NCBI RefSeq assembly: GCF_900087055.1
Contig: NZ_LT575468.1
Span: forward strand, 1,054,001 to 1,118,000
Source of the DNA: Plesiomonas shigelloides
GTDB taxonomy: Bacteria; Pseudomonadota; Gammaproteobacteria; Enterobacterales; CAMTGL01
Reading direction: 5' to 3'
Length of the DNA: 64,000 bases
Position numbers and translations under genes: made by a program. Of the stretch, positions 8,594 to 17,163 are shown one piece after another. Within the stretch, counting starts at the first letter, position 1; every line of letters begins with the position of its first letter. The notes under the pieces were generated by a model. The model saw only the letters and a list, made by a program, of their open reading frames with translations. It was not told the origin of the DNA and did no database searches.

Positions 8594-8890
8594 CTGATGC
8601 TGTCCTTTGGAGTTATCAGTTTGGCTGTAGCTGGCGTGCTGAGCAGACGATATATCTGGATGACACACCGGCCTAGTCCGGTTACGGGCCGCAAATGGCC
8701 CGATCAGGCTCGGGATTGTACCCAAATGGCGCGGCCGGGGAAACCGGCATACCGGCTGTACGCTCTAAATGACAGCAGCGAAACGGACCGATCCCACTTT
8801 CCAGTATAAGTCAGCTTGCATTGGGGCTGTTTTCTGGGTTCAATACCCTGATTATGCTCATCATCCCACAAGCAAACGGGTATTTATACG

Positions 8891-10276
8891 ATGCTGAAAA
8901 TTTACAACACGCTGACACGACAAAAAGAAGAATTTAAGCCGATCCATGCAGGAAAGGTTGGCATGTATGTGTGTGGGGTGACCATTTATGATCTCTGTCA
9001 TATCGGCCATGGCCGCACCTTTGTGGCGTTTGATGTGGTGGCGCGTTACTTGCGCTATCTGGGTTACGACCTGACTTTCGTGCGTAACATCACGGATGTG
9101 GACGACAAGATCATCAAGCGAGCGGCAGAAAACGGTGAAACCTGCGATCAGCTGACCGAGCGTCTGATTGCCGATATGCATGCCGATTTTGATGCGCTGA
9201 ACATGCAGCGTCCGGATATCGAGCCGCGTGCGACCAAGCACATTGCCGAAATCATCGAAATGGTACAGCGTCTGCTGGATCGCGGTCATGCCTACGTGGC
9301 TAGCAACGGCGATGTGATGTTCTCGGTTGATACCTTTAAAGATTACGGCAAGTTATCACGCCAAGATCTGGAGCAGTTGCAAGCCGGTGCACGCGTTGAT
9401 GTGGATGAAGCCAAACGTAATCCAGTGGATTTCGTGCTGTGGAAGATGTCTAAGCCGGGTGAGCCGAGCTGGACTTCGCCGTGGGGCGCGGGTCGTCCGG
9501 GTTGGCACATTGAGTGTTCGGCGATGAACAGCAAGCAGCTAGGCGAGCACTTCGACATTCACGGCGGTGGCTCCGATCTGATGTTCCCGCACCATGAAAA
9601 CGAAATCGCGCAATCTTGCTGTGCCCATGACACGCCGTATGTGAATTACTGGATGCATTCGGGCATGGTGATGGTAGACCGCGAGAAGATGTCCAAATCG
9701 CTGGGTAACTTCTTCACTATCCGTGATGTGCTGAATCACTACGATGCGGAGACCGTGCGTTATTTCCTGATGTCCGGTCACTATCGTAGCCAGCTGAATT
9801 ACAGCGAAGAGAACTTGAAGCAAGCGCGCACTGCGCTGGAGCGTCTGTACACTGCGCTGCGTGGTCTGGATCTGAGTGCGGCACCTGCTGGTGGTGAAGC
9901 GTTTGAAGAGCGTTTCCGTACGGCGATGGATGACGATTTCAACACGCCAGAAGCCTATTCCGTGCTGTTTGACATGGCGCGTGAAGTGAACCGTCTGAAA
10001 GCCGATGATCTGGCGGCGGCTAACGCTCTGGGCGCGGCACTGCGTCAGTTAGCAGGTGTATTGGGTCTGCTGCAACAAGATCCAGAAGTGTTCTTGCAAG
10101 GCGGCGCTAGTGCTGATGATAGCGAAACGGCGGAAATCGAAGCGCTGATCAAAGCGCGTAACGATGCGCGTGCGGCGAAAGATTGGCCGGCGGCAGATGC
10201 GGCACGTAACCGTCTGACCGAGATGGGCATTGTGCTGGAAGATGGTCCGCAAGGGACAACATGGCGTCGCGCTTAA
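8891..10276 (+). CDS. cysS: Cysteinyl-tRNA synthetase
   Basis: A 461-residue class I aminoacyl-tRNA synthetase that charges tRNA-Cys. Cys28 (MYVCGVT) starts the zinc site, completed by the Cys of GWHIECSAM and the His/Glu of FPHHENE. HIGH is at 37-40 and KMSKS near 266-270. The C-terminal part holds the DALR-type helical domain and the ~60-residue anticodon-binding tail ([21 protein letters not shown]). Length equals the E. coli enzyme. No T-box or other leader element is seen. A terminator follows at once. Confidence 0.97.
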   Translation: MLKIYNTLTRQKEEFKPIHAGKVGMYVCGVTIYDLCHIGHGRTFVAFDVVARYLRYLGYDLTFVRNITDVDDKIIKRAAENGETCDQLTERLIADMHADFDALNMQRPDIEPRATKHIAEIIEMVQRLLDRGHAYVASNGDVMFSVDTFKDYGKLSRQDLEQLQAGARVDVDEAKRNPVDFVLWKMSKPGEPSWTSPWGAGRPGWHIECSAMNSKQLGEHFDIHGGGSDLMFPHHENEIAQSCCAHDTPYVNYWMHSGMVMVDREKMSKSLGNFFTIRDVLNHYDAETVRYFLMSGHYRSQLNYSEENLKQARTALERLYTALRGLDLSAAPAGGEAFEERFRTAMDDDFNTPEAYSVLFDMAREVNRLKADDLAAANALGAALRQLAGVLGLLQQDPEVFLQGGASADDSETAEIEALIKARNDARAAKDWPAADAARNRLTEMGIVLEDGPQGTTWRRA

Positions 10277-10307
10277 TCTCAGCTGATGCGTTATCTGCAT
10301 GAGAAAA

Positions 10308-10334
10308 TAAAAAACCGCCGTAAGGCGGTTTTTT
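10308..10334 (+). terminator. Bidirectional terminator between cysS and the K+ channel gene
   Basis: AAAAAACCGCC, GTAA, GGCGGTTTTTT: a strong stem with A- and T-runs on both sides, placed between two convergent genes. Confidence 0.9.
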
Positions 10335-10365
10335 ATGCGCGTAAAACACAACGGGATAACGGCAT

Positions 10366-11250
10366 TTATACCGAGCGCGGCGTGTTCTGTGCGGCGAGTT
10401 CGGTTTCCGCGGCCTCATGCGCTAAATGATGATGGCTATGCGGCAGTTTGTCGCCACAGAATTTACAGTGCAGCGCGTCGGCATCATGGCCGGTGCGATG
10501 ACAGCTGTTACAGCGGATCCGGTCTTTGTTCTTTTGCAGCTCTTCGGTTAGCTGCGCGGTCAAGATGCCGGTAGGAACCGCAATGATCGAGTAACCAATC
10601 AAGATCACCAGTGAGGCTATCACTCGCCCAGCGGGGGTGTGTGGCACCAGATCGCCATAACCCACGGTAGTCAGAGTTACGATAGCCCAGTAAATGCCCA
10701 TTGGAATACTGGTAAAGCCGTTAGTCGGCCCTTCGACCACAAACATCAAGCTGCCGAACAGGCACACCATCAGGCCGACCGCACCAAAGAACACCATCAC
10801 TTTACGGTGCGTTTGGATCAAACAGCGCCACAGCAGATTGGCTTCCGACATGTAGCGCACCAGTTTGAGAATGCGGAACAAGCGGAAAATACGCAGTACT
10901 CGCAGCATCAAGGTGTACTGCGCGCCCGGTAAGAACAGCGACAGATAGACCGGTAAGATAGAGATGAGATCGACCAGCCCGTAAAAGCTTTTGGCATAGC
11001 GCAGCGGCTTAGGCGAGCAGTACAGACGCAGCAAATACTCCAGACTAAACAGGATACTGAAGACAATCTCACAAAAGATAAAAGGGCGGTACCACGGTGA
11101 GCCGGCCTCCAGTGTGGAGCCGATAATCAGTACGGCGACACTGAATAGCACAGCAAAGAACAACAGTATTTCAATGGCGCGGCCAGAAGGGCGCGAAGCA
11201 TCGAATAAAAAGCGGTACAGGCGGTGGCGAAATTTACGTGGTTCAGACAT
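10366..11250 (-). CDS. Voltage-gated potassium channel with C-terminal zinc ribbon
   Basis: A 294-residue inner-membrane channel. Six transmembrane segments are visible: S1 at about 26-44, S2 at 54-77, S3 at 88-108 and the S4 voltage sensor LRVLRIFRLFRILKLVR at 116-132, with Arg every third residue. S5 is at about 152-172, the selectivity filter TVGYGD at 195-200, and S6 at 210-230. A cytoplasmic tail holds two cysteine pairs, C247/C250 and C262/C265, a zinc-ribbon pattern, followed by a His-rich stretch. The ATG at 11250 has ACGGA six bases upstream. An upstream in-frame start at 11292 is less likely. It should conduct K+ in a voltage-dependent way. The ribbon may sense metal or redox state, which is inference. 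Confidence 0.85.
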   Translation of the reverse strand: MSEPRKFRHRLYRFLFDASRPSGRAIEILLFFAVLFSVAVLIIGSTLEAGSPWYRPFIFCEIVFSILFSLEYLLRLYCSPKPLRYAKSFYGLVDLISILPVYLSLFLPGAQYTLMLRVLRIFRLFRILKLVRYMSEANLLWRCLIQTHRKVMVFFGAVGLMVCLFGSLMFVVEGPTNGFTSIPMGIYWAIVTLTTVGYGDLVPHTPAGRVIASLVILIGYSIIAVPTGILTAQLTEELQKNKDRIRCNSCHRTGHDADALHCKFCGDKLPHSHHHLAHEAAETELAAQNTPRSV

Positions 11251-11295
11251 AAAACATCCGTCAGCGGTTGCAAGGGCTTCTTGATGCCGCAAAGC

Positions 11296-11319
11296 GCGGG
11301 TTAATGCAAATTAACCCGC
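11296..11319 (-). terminator. Hairpin between folD and the channel gene
   Basis: GCGGGTTAAT, GCAA, ATTAACCCGC is a perfect 10-bp stem 49 bases after the folD stop. The downstream T-run on the minus strand is short (CTTTG), so termination is probable but not certain. Confidence 0.5.
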
Positions 11320-11367
11320 ACGAAATGTTAATTATGACCGATTTTTTTGCGTGTCAGTGCAATGCTG

Positions 11368-12225
11368 TTACTGGTCGTGGTATTTCTCGCAGGCCAGCAG
11401 GGTATTTTGCATCAACGTCGCCACCGTCATTGGGCCGACACCACCCGGTACAGGAGTGATCCATGCGGCGCGCTCTTTGGCCGTGGCAAAATCGATATCG
11501 CCCACCACTTTGCCATCTGGCTGGCGGTTGATGCCCACATCAATCACGACTGCGCCTGGCTTGATCCAATCACCCGGAATAAAGTGTGGTTTACCCACCG
11601 CCACGACTAACAGGTCGGCACGACGCACGTGGCTTTCCAGATCGCGGGTAAAGCGGTGAGTGGTGGTGACGGTGCAACCGGCCAGCAGCAGCTCCAGTGA
11701 CATAGGGCGACCGACAATATTCGATGCGCCAACGACCACCGCTTCCATGCCGTAGGTGTCGATACCGGTTTTTTCAATCAAGGTCATGATGCCGCCAGGG
11801 GTGCAAGGGCGCAGCGTCGGAATACGCTGGCACAGACGGCCGATGGTGTACGGGTGGAAGCCGTCCACATCTTTGTTGGGATGGATACGCTCGATGACCT
11901 TGGTGGTATCGATGCTTTCAGGCAGGGGCAGCTGTACTAAGATGCCGTCGATATCAGGCGCGGCGTTCAGCTCGTCAATCAAGGTCAGCAGTTGGCTTTC
12001 GGTGGTGTCAGCCGGTAAATCGTAAGAGCGGGACACAAAACCGACTTCTTCGCAGGCCTTGCGTTTAGAGCCGACGTAGATTTGGGAGGCGGGGTCCTGA
12101 CCGACCAGAACTACTGCCAATCCGGGGGCACGTTTACCTTGTGCAATCCGCTGTTGTACTTGTTGGGCAACTGTCGCTCTGACTTGTTGCGCAATCGTTT
12201 TCCCATCAATAATCATACCAGCCAT
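11368..12225 (-). CDS. folD: Bifunctional methylene-THF dehydrogenase / methenyl-THF cyclohydrolase FolD
   Basis: A 285-residue cytoplasmic enzyme that interconverts 5,10-methylene-THF, methenyl-THF and 10-formyl-THF with NADP+, supplying one-carbon units for purines and other products. [17 protein letters not shown] near residues 50-66 carries the catalytic Tyr and Lys. [17 protein letters not shown] and the NADP-binding [13 protein letters not shown] follow in normal order. The start at 12225 (MAGMIIDG) lines up with E. coli FolD. The open frame runs 7 codons farther. No PurR box was found upstream. Confidence 0.95.
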   Translation of the reverse strand: MAGMIIDGKTIAQQVRATVAQQVQQRIAQGKRAPGLAVVLVGQDPASQIYVGSKRKACEEVGFVSRSYDLPADTTESQLLTLIDELNAAPDIDGILVQLPLPESIDTTKVIERIHPNKDVDGFHPYTIGRLCQRIPTLRPCTPGGIMTLIEKTGIDTYGMEAVVVGASNIVGRPMSLELLLAGCTVTTTHRFTRDLESHVRRADLLVVAVGKPHFIPGDWIKPGAVVIDVGINRQPDGKVVGDIDFATAKERAAWITPVPGGVGPMTVATLMQNTLLACEKYHDQ

Positions 12226-12379
12226 CAGACCTGCGATCTCCCACACATTTAAGGAAGCCGTATTGTGTCAGAAACAGGCAAAAGAGTCAGCAGACTTCAT
12301 AGTTTAAAACCAGACTGCACAAAAAATCATATTCTTGCTGGAGTTTTAAGCATTTAGTCGCTTTCGGGGCGAAAACATT

Positions 12380-12407
12380 TTGACTCGCCACCGCATCTCA
12401 GTATAAT
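12380..12407 (+). promoter_or_regulatory. Promoter of the tRNA cluster
   Basis: TTGACT at 12380-12385 and TATAAT at 12402-12407 are 16 bases apart. The -10 is followed by the C-rich stretch CCCGTCCC. A GC-rich discriminator of this kind is typical of promoters for stable RNA that are under stringent control. Confidence 0.8.
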
Positions 12408-12455
12408 CCCGTCCCTATCAAGTCAGGTATTCGATTATTGATGCGTGGCGAGAGT

Positions 12456-12532
12456 CGGTGAGTAGCGCAGTCCGGTAGCGCAACTGGTTTGGGACCAGTG
12501 GGTCGGAGGTTCGAATCCTCTCTCACCGACCA
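12456..12532 (+). tRNA. proM: tRNA-Pro (anticodon TGG)
   Basis: 77 bases including an encoded CCA. The acceptor stem CGGTGAG pairs with CTCACCG. The anticodon loop TTTGGGA gives TGG, and the T-loop is TTCGAAT. It matches E. coli proM apart from a few bases and is first in the tRNA cluster. Confidence 0.97.
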
Positions 12533-12548
12533 CTATTCAATAGTGAGT

Positions 12549-12625
<77 letters not shown>

Positions 12626-12671
12626 TTTTACCGCGCCAGTGGTAAAGGTAGTACCAAAAAACACCTTCAGT

Positions 12672-12748
12672 GGTGGCTGTAGCTCAGTTGGTAGAGTCCT
12701 GGATTGTGATTCCAGTTGTCGTGGGTTCGAGCCCCATCAGCCACCCCA
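12672..12748 (+). tRNA. hisR: tRNA-His (anticodon GTG)
   Basis: 77 bases counting the extra G at position -1 that pairs with C73, a hallmark of tRNA-His recognised by histidyl-tRNA synthetase. The anticodon loop TTGTGAT gives GTG, and CCA is encoded. In E. coli the comparable cluster (argX-hisR-leuT-proM) also holds a leucine tRNA. None is seen here. Confidence 0.95.
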
Positions 12749-13004
12749 TTCTTCTCGCTTCCTTGCAAATCTCTTCTTTGTGTTTCCCTCTATATATTTA
12801 CGATTCCTTGTGTTTCTTCACGTTGTTTTTCTATCTCTGACATATCCTCCTGATAATTCGGTCTTCTGTCTTTAGCTGTGATCTGGCTAACGTTTTGCCG
12901 TTTTCACCGGCAGATAACGGCGTTTGCCACGGAAAAGCATCAGCGATCAGGCTGTTACCACGATAAAATATTGTCTGACAAAAAAATAAAAGCAGTGGGA
13001 TCTC

Positions 13005-14021
13005 ATGAAAAAACGAGTGCTTTCGGTGTTACTCAGTGCGCTAACGCTGGGGCAGGCTAATGTGGCGCATGCCGAACAAGAGGCGCAGATTAACCCATGG
13101 TGGCCAAAGCCCGTTGCGGTGGCGCTGGCGGCGGCTAAGCAAGGGAATGTGGAAGCGCAGTTTGCGATAGCTGTGCGTTATGACGATGGTGTCGGCGTGG
13201 AGCAAGATGATACGCAGGCGTTGTACTGGTATCAGCAAGCGGCGAACCAAGGCGAGCCGGTAGCGCAGTACAATGTGGGGATTTTCTACAGTGTGGGGCG
13301 CGCGGTGGCGCAAGATCCGGCGCAAGCTGTGCTGTGGTATCAGAAGGCGGCGCGGCAGAATTTTGCGCTGGCACAGTACAATCTGGGCAGTGCCTACGAA
13401 TACGGTTTGGGCGTTGCGCAAGATGATGAACTGGCGCGTGATTGGTACCAAAAAGCCGCCGAGCTAGGTAACGCGAAGGCGCAGAATAATTTAGCTCGCC
13501 TTTACCAACAGGGGCGCGGGGTGCCGTTGAATGCCAAAAAAGCCCTGTATTGGTATGAGAAAGCGGCGCAGCAGGGTGATGTGGTGGCGCAATGTAATGC
13601 GGGCGCGATGTATGCTAATGGGCAAGGGATCCGGCGCGACGATAAAAAGGCATTTGATTGGTATCGCCAAGCGGCTGAGCAAGGCGATGTGCAGGCGCAA
13701 TACAACGTGGCGCTGTGGTATGCCGCCGGTCAGGGCGTTGCGCAGGATAATGCGCAAGCTGTGTACTGGTATCAGCAAGCGGCACTGCAAAATGATGCCG
13801 ATGCGCAGTATAGTTTGGCGTTGATGTATGCCAACGGTGAAGGCACGTCGACCGATTTTGTGCAGGCGTATGCGTGGTTATCGGTGGCGGGTGCTAATGG
13901 TTTGCAAGGGGCGCTGGCGACTCGCGAAGATGTGGAGTTAGAGATGACGCCAAGCCAGTTGGTGGATGCGCGCCGTTTGACGCAGCAATATTTGCTGCGC
14001 TTTGAAGCCAAAGCTTCGTAA
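13005..14021 (+). CDS. Exported Sel1-repeat protein
   Basis: A 338-residue protein with an N-terminal signal peptide (MKKRVLSVLLSALTLGQANVAHA, cut about residue 23), then about seven Sel1-like tetratricopeptide repeats from residue 40 to 305. Each contains the A-Q-Y/F-N-x-G-x-x-Y-x-x-G-x-G-V pattern followed by D-x-x-x-A-x-x-W-Y-x-x-A-A. Such alpha-solenoids bind proteins and often organise envelope or signalling complexes. No catalytic residue is expected. The C-terminal 30 residues are charged. The partner is unknown. The gene stands alone between the tRNA cluster and a convergent diguanylate cyclase. Confidence 0.8.
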   Translation: MKKRVLSVLLSALTLGQANVAHAEQEAQINPWWPKPVAVALAAAKQGNVEAQFAIAVRYDDGVGVEQDDTQALYWYQQAANQGEPVAQYNVGIFYSVGRAVAQDPAQAVLWYQKAARQNFALAQYNLGSAYEYGLGVAQDDELARDWYQKAAELGNAKAQNNLARLYQQGRGVPLNAKKALYWYEKAAQQGDVVAQCNAGAMYANGQGIRRDDKKAFDWYRQAAEQGDVQAQYNVALWYAAGQGVAQDNAQAVYWYQQAALQNDADAQYSLALMYANGEGTSTDFVQAYAWLSVAGANGLQGALATREDVELEMTPSQLVDARRLTQQYLLRFEAKAS

Positions 14022-14077
14022 GGGGCTAGGGCGGATACGTATTGATTCGGCCTTTGCTGCGCTGGCTCATGGCGTTT

Positions 14078-15175
14078 TTAGCGGCAGACGCGATTTCTGC
14101 CGCTGTGTTTAGCCTGATACAGCAGACGGTCCGCTGCTGAGTACACTTTTTCAAAGCTATCATGTTTGCTGGTGGCGCGGGCAATCCCAAAGGATAACGT
14201 TAGCTGGATTGGGGTGCCGTTATAGTCAAATTGGCGCTGTTCGGCGCTCTCACGAATCTGTTCGGCTAATGCAAAGGCTTGATTGACAGTATGTTTTTTG
14301 AATAAAAAAGCAAACTCTTCTCCACCGACGCGGGCTATCACGCCTTGCTCGCCAATAATTTGCTGAAATAGCAAGGCAACCTCACGCAAAATAAAGTCTC
14401 CGCCATCATGGCCATAGGTGTCATTGATCTTTTTGAAAAAATCGATATCGGTCAGTACTACAATGGCGCTGTTGTGGATGTTGATTTTATCCCAGATACG
14501 CGCAATTTTGCGGCGGTTATACAAACCGGTTAGTGGGTCAACTTCAGCGGATAAGATGGCGTCATTTTTACTGATATACAGCCGATACAGCAGGGTGACG
14601 GCAATCGCTTGGAAGATGAGATTAAAAATAAATCCATAGCCAAACAGTTGTGCGGCTTTTAAATGCGATTGGTTTTCGTGAGAGCGGATCTCGCCAATAT
14701 AGTCATTATTTTTCTGCACTAGGGCGTAACTGAGATTATCGATTTTGCGCAGGTAATCGATACTGCGGAGAAAGTCTGTTTCGCTTTGCACCTGCTCGTT
14801 CAGACCATCGAGATACAGGAGCCAGTTATCTTGCAGGCGGCGATAAATTTGGTGCTCTTCGGTGGATTCAATCAGCGGATAGTAGTCAGTAATGGCGGTG
14901 CTGACGGCTTGTTGCTCTTTGCTGTTGCGGATCTGGGCAGACGGTTTTCCTTGCAGACGAAGATCTAATAAGGCATAGCGTAATTCGTCGGTCGACATCA
15001 TTAACGAGCCGGATAAATTTAAGGCCGGGATGGTTTTTTGCAACAGAGAGTCAATTTTAATTTTTAGGCTGTCGTTATCATTGAGTAGGGTGTGGCCAAT
15101 AAGAAAATAAATCGTATTGGCCAGCAACACGATGGCGAATGCGCTGAGAAGAAATGATCTCTTTTTTCTTTTCAC
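14078..15175 (-). CDS. Membrane diguanylate cyclase (GGDEF)
   Basis: A 365-residue inner-membrane protein predicted to make cyclic di-GMP. One helix at residues 8-27 and a second at about 178-200 bracket a helical periplasmic domain of 150 residues, probably a four-helix sensor bundle. The GGDEF domain begins at DPLTGLYNRR (213-222) and carries DIDFFKKINDTYGHDGGD. GGEEF is at 284-288, so it should be active. The four residues where the RxxD inhibitory site would sit are GEQG, so product feedback inhibition is probably absent. The signal sensed is unknown. It converges on the Sel1 gene. Confidence 0.85.
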   Translation of the reverse strand: MKRKKRSFLLSAFAIVLLANTIYFLIGHTLLNDNDSLKIKIDSLLQKTIPALNLSGSLMMSTDELRYALLDLRLQGKPSAQIRNSKEQQAVSTAITDYYPLIESTEEHQIYRRLQDNWLLYLDGLNEQVQSETDFLRSIDYLRKIDNLSYALVQKNNDYIGEIRSHENQSHLKAAQLFGYGFIFNLIFQAIAVTLLYRLYISKNDAILSAEVDPLTGLYNRRKIARIWDKINIHNSAIVVLTDIDFFKKINDTYGHDGGDFILREVALLFQQIIGEQGVIARVGGEEFAFLFKKHTVNQAFALAEQIRESAEQRQFDYNGTPIQLTLSFGIARATSKHDSFEKVYSAADRLLYQAKHSGRNRVCR

Positions 15176-15440
15176 GGTAACCTCTCTGATATACCGCTGA
15201 GATCAGCGTTTATTTATATAATTATGCAACATTGTGTTTTTATAATGCGCAGCGTTAGACATTAACCAGTATCTGCTAATAACTATTAACCATAGTTAAA
15301 CTAGCATAAGAATAATGCGGTATGTCGTTTATAAAACGGGCTTTACAATGGAATAAGCCAAGGTGTTTTAACCGCAGTGGTGTAATGCCAAATTATGGCG
15401 CATGATAAATGCCGCAAGAGGGTATTTTAGGAGTATGCAG

Positions 15441-15761
15441 ATGATTAATTCGACCACCCCTTCATTGGAAGGGCGCACTATTCGCTCTTATCACGGCGTT
15501 GTCACCGGAGAGGCGATTTTGGGGGCCAATTTCTTCAAGGATTTTTTAGCGGGGATCCGTGACATTGTCGGTGGCCGTTCTGGTGCGTATGAAGATGAAC
15601 TGCGTAAAGCGCGCGAAATGGCGTTCGCCGATATGAATGCACAGGCGGCAGAGTTAGGCGCCAATGCGGTGGTGGGTATCGATGTGGATTATGAAACCGT
15701 CGGTAAAGATGGTGGGATGTTGATGGTCAGTGTTACGGGAACCGCGGTACGGGTCGAGTGA
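15441..15761 (+). CDS. YbjQ-family (UPF0145) protein
   Basis: A 106-residue cytoplasmic protein nearly identical in pattern to E. coli Ybj[61 protein letters not shown] and SVTGTAV. The family forms small pentameric rings related to heavy-metal-binding folds. Its function is not established. The ATG at 15441 has AGGAG at 7 bases and gives the same N-terminus as YbjQ. Other ATGs in frame upstream at 15402 and 15435 are poorer. It appears monocistronic. Confidence 0.85.
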   Translation: MINSTTPSLEGRTIRSYHGVVTGEAILGANFFKDFLAGIRDIVGGRSGAYEDELRKAREMAFADMNAQAAELGANAVVGIDVDYETVGKDGGMLMVSVTGTAVRVE

Positions 15762-15890
15762 TCTCTTTTGTCAGGCACGCTTAGGTGTGCTTGTGTGGCG
15801 GGTTTGCCCCTAGGCGCGCGAAGCTGACAGGGGCGTTATTGTGATTCTGCACGGTGTGTGGGTTTGGTGGTCAGCTGTTGTGCGCTAATT

Positions 15891-15932
15891 TTTCCCTTTC
15901 CCTTTCCCTTTCCCTTTCCCTTTCCCTTTCCC
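15891..15932. repeat. Hexanucleotide tandem repeat (TTTCCC)x7
   Basis: Seven perfect head-to-tail copies of TTTCCC are followed by a six-T run. The tract is homopurine on the other strand (GGGAAA). It lies 130 bases after the YbjQ gene and about 515 bases before the MliC-like gene. It is not in any supported coding frame. Such repeats change length by slippage, and a homopurine tract can also form unusual DNA structures. Confidence 0.95.
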
Positions 15933-16233
15933 TTTTTTCTGGCTTTTACGTCTTTTAGGTTTGTGCTGTTGCTGGCGGTATTACACGGTAAATCGCGCTG
16001 GCCTGTCATAAATGGAAATATCAGTAACGAATATGTATGCAATTTGTGTGGGTGCGGTTAGTATGCTGCTTGTGAGTATGTACGGCTAAAAATAGCATTT
16101 AAATTCACTTTTATTGCGTGACCATGTGTCTATTACTGTGATTTCTTTTATTGGGTAGAAAATAGCACAGATCGCTCATTCAGATTTAATTGATTGATTT
16201 TCAATCATATTTCATTTTAACCACTCTTTGTTT

Positions 16234-16249
16234 TGTGAACTCCATCACA
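16234..16249. promoter_or_regulatory. Perfect CRP (cAMP receptor protein) site
   Basis: TGTGA-ACTCCA-TCACA is a perfect two-fold match to the CRP consensus TGTGA-N6-TCACA. The next gene is the MliC-like protein at 16448. The site centre lies about 206 bases before its start, so a promoter near 16283-16310 would give a leader of 140-165 bases. Catabolite activation of that gene is inferred. Confidence 0.75.
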
Positions 16250-16447
16250 CCATAAAACCCAAGGAAACATTTTGTTACATTAAGTTACTTGATGTCTTAT
16301 ACCTCATAAATAAATATGTATTCATAAATTGAGCGTAATTATTCAATTTATAATATGTTTCTCGACACCATTTGCGTTATTGGCCATAGCGGTCTGACGG
16401 TGGTGTAGAACCTGTAATGAAGACATTAATTGATGAGGATATGTGAC

Positions 16448-16864
16448 ATGACGATGAATATGAGTGTATTGGCTGCGGCAACGACCATGCTGCTGGCTGC
16501 GGCGGCTCCGGCCAGTGCGCAAAACGTTGAAGTGGTTCAACAGCAAGTTCAGTACAGCTGTGGGGTGTTTAATCCAAACCCAGTGAATGCGACTTATCAC
16601 TATGCCGGTGATCAAGTGACTCAGGTGACTCTGCAGTATGCGGATCAAGAGCTGGTACTGCCGGTAAATCAAGCACAAGGCAAGACGCTGGTATTTAGCA
16701 GTGGTGAGCATCAGTGGACTGTGTCCAAGCCACACCCAGATCATCAGCAAACCCATCCGCTGAATGATGGTGAACTGGCACAGTTAAAGCCGCATGCCGC
16801 GAAAGGTCAGGTTTTTGCTGTGGCTAAGAAAATGGAATCTAACTGCTTTGCCGAGGTAATGTGA
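16448..16864 (+). CDS. Secreted MliC-like protein (possible lysozyme inhibitor), copy 1
   Basis: A 138-residue protein with a signal peptide (about 1-25, ending APASAQ) and a single compact domain. The domain has a Tyr-x-Cys start (YSCGVF), alternating beta strands (NATYHYAGDQVTQVTLQYADQ), the ELVLP strand, then GKTLVFSSGEHQWTV, and a late Cys (SNCF). The order recalls the MliC/PliC family of periplasmic inhibitors of c-type lysozyme, though the usual SGxxY and WxKG motifs are not exact. There is no lipobox. A clear paralogue lies at 25142-25645. The start at 16448 has GAGG about 10 bases upstream. A perfect CRP site precedes it. Confidence 0.55.
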   Translation: MTMNMSVLAAATTMLLAAAAPASAQNVEVVQQQVQYSCGVFNPNPVNATYHYAGDQVTQVTLQYADQELVLPVNQAQGKTLVFSSGEHQWTVSKPHPDHQQTHPLNDGELAQLKPHAAKGQVFAVAKKMESNCFAEVM

Positions 16865-16967
16865 TTGGTGACCGACGACCATCCCGACGAGCACTCTCCG
16901 CAACGGTGAGACGGATGGTGGTAACAGTGTCTGACACTGTGCTCAACAAAGCCGATTTCTCCCAATA

Positions 16968-17000
16968 AAAGCCGTCCTGTTTAGGGCGGCTTTCGTTTTT
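16968..17000 (+). terminator. Terminator after MliC-like gene 1
   Basis: AAAGCCGTCCT pairs with AGGGCGGCTTT (one G-T pair) around a 4-base loop, followed by CGTTTTT. Confidence 0.8.
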
Positions 17001-17163
17001 CTCTCTTCTGCTGCTTCTTCTATTCATCCCTTTCCTTTTCGTTGTGCTTTGCGTGTCTGTTGCCTAGGGGCTGGATCTGCGCCTTGCTGTGGCGAGAGAG
17101 CTGCCTGCCGTTGCCATCAATTTATGCGTATAATTTTCTTTTCTTTTTATGAGTACGTGAGCG

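Larger units (their letters stand above)
15762..16447. other. Long AT-rich intergenic region
   Basis: Nearly 690 bases between the YbjQ gene and the MliC-like gene. It holds the hexanucleotide repeat (15891-15932), an inverted repeat TGATTG-N5-CAATCA at 16191-16207 and a perfect CRP site at 16234-16249. The frames inside it are low-complexity products of the repeat. No gene is supported. Confidence 0.6.

Noticed and set aside
15836-16042. Small frames with Gly-Lys or Phe-Pro dipeptide runs
   Set aside because: They are translations of the TTTCCC repeat and have no plausible start context.
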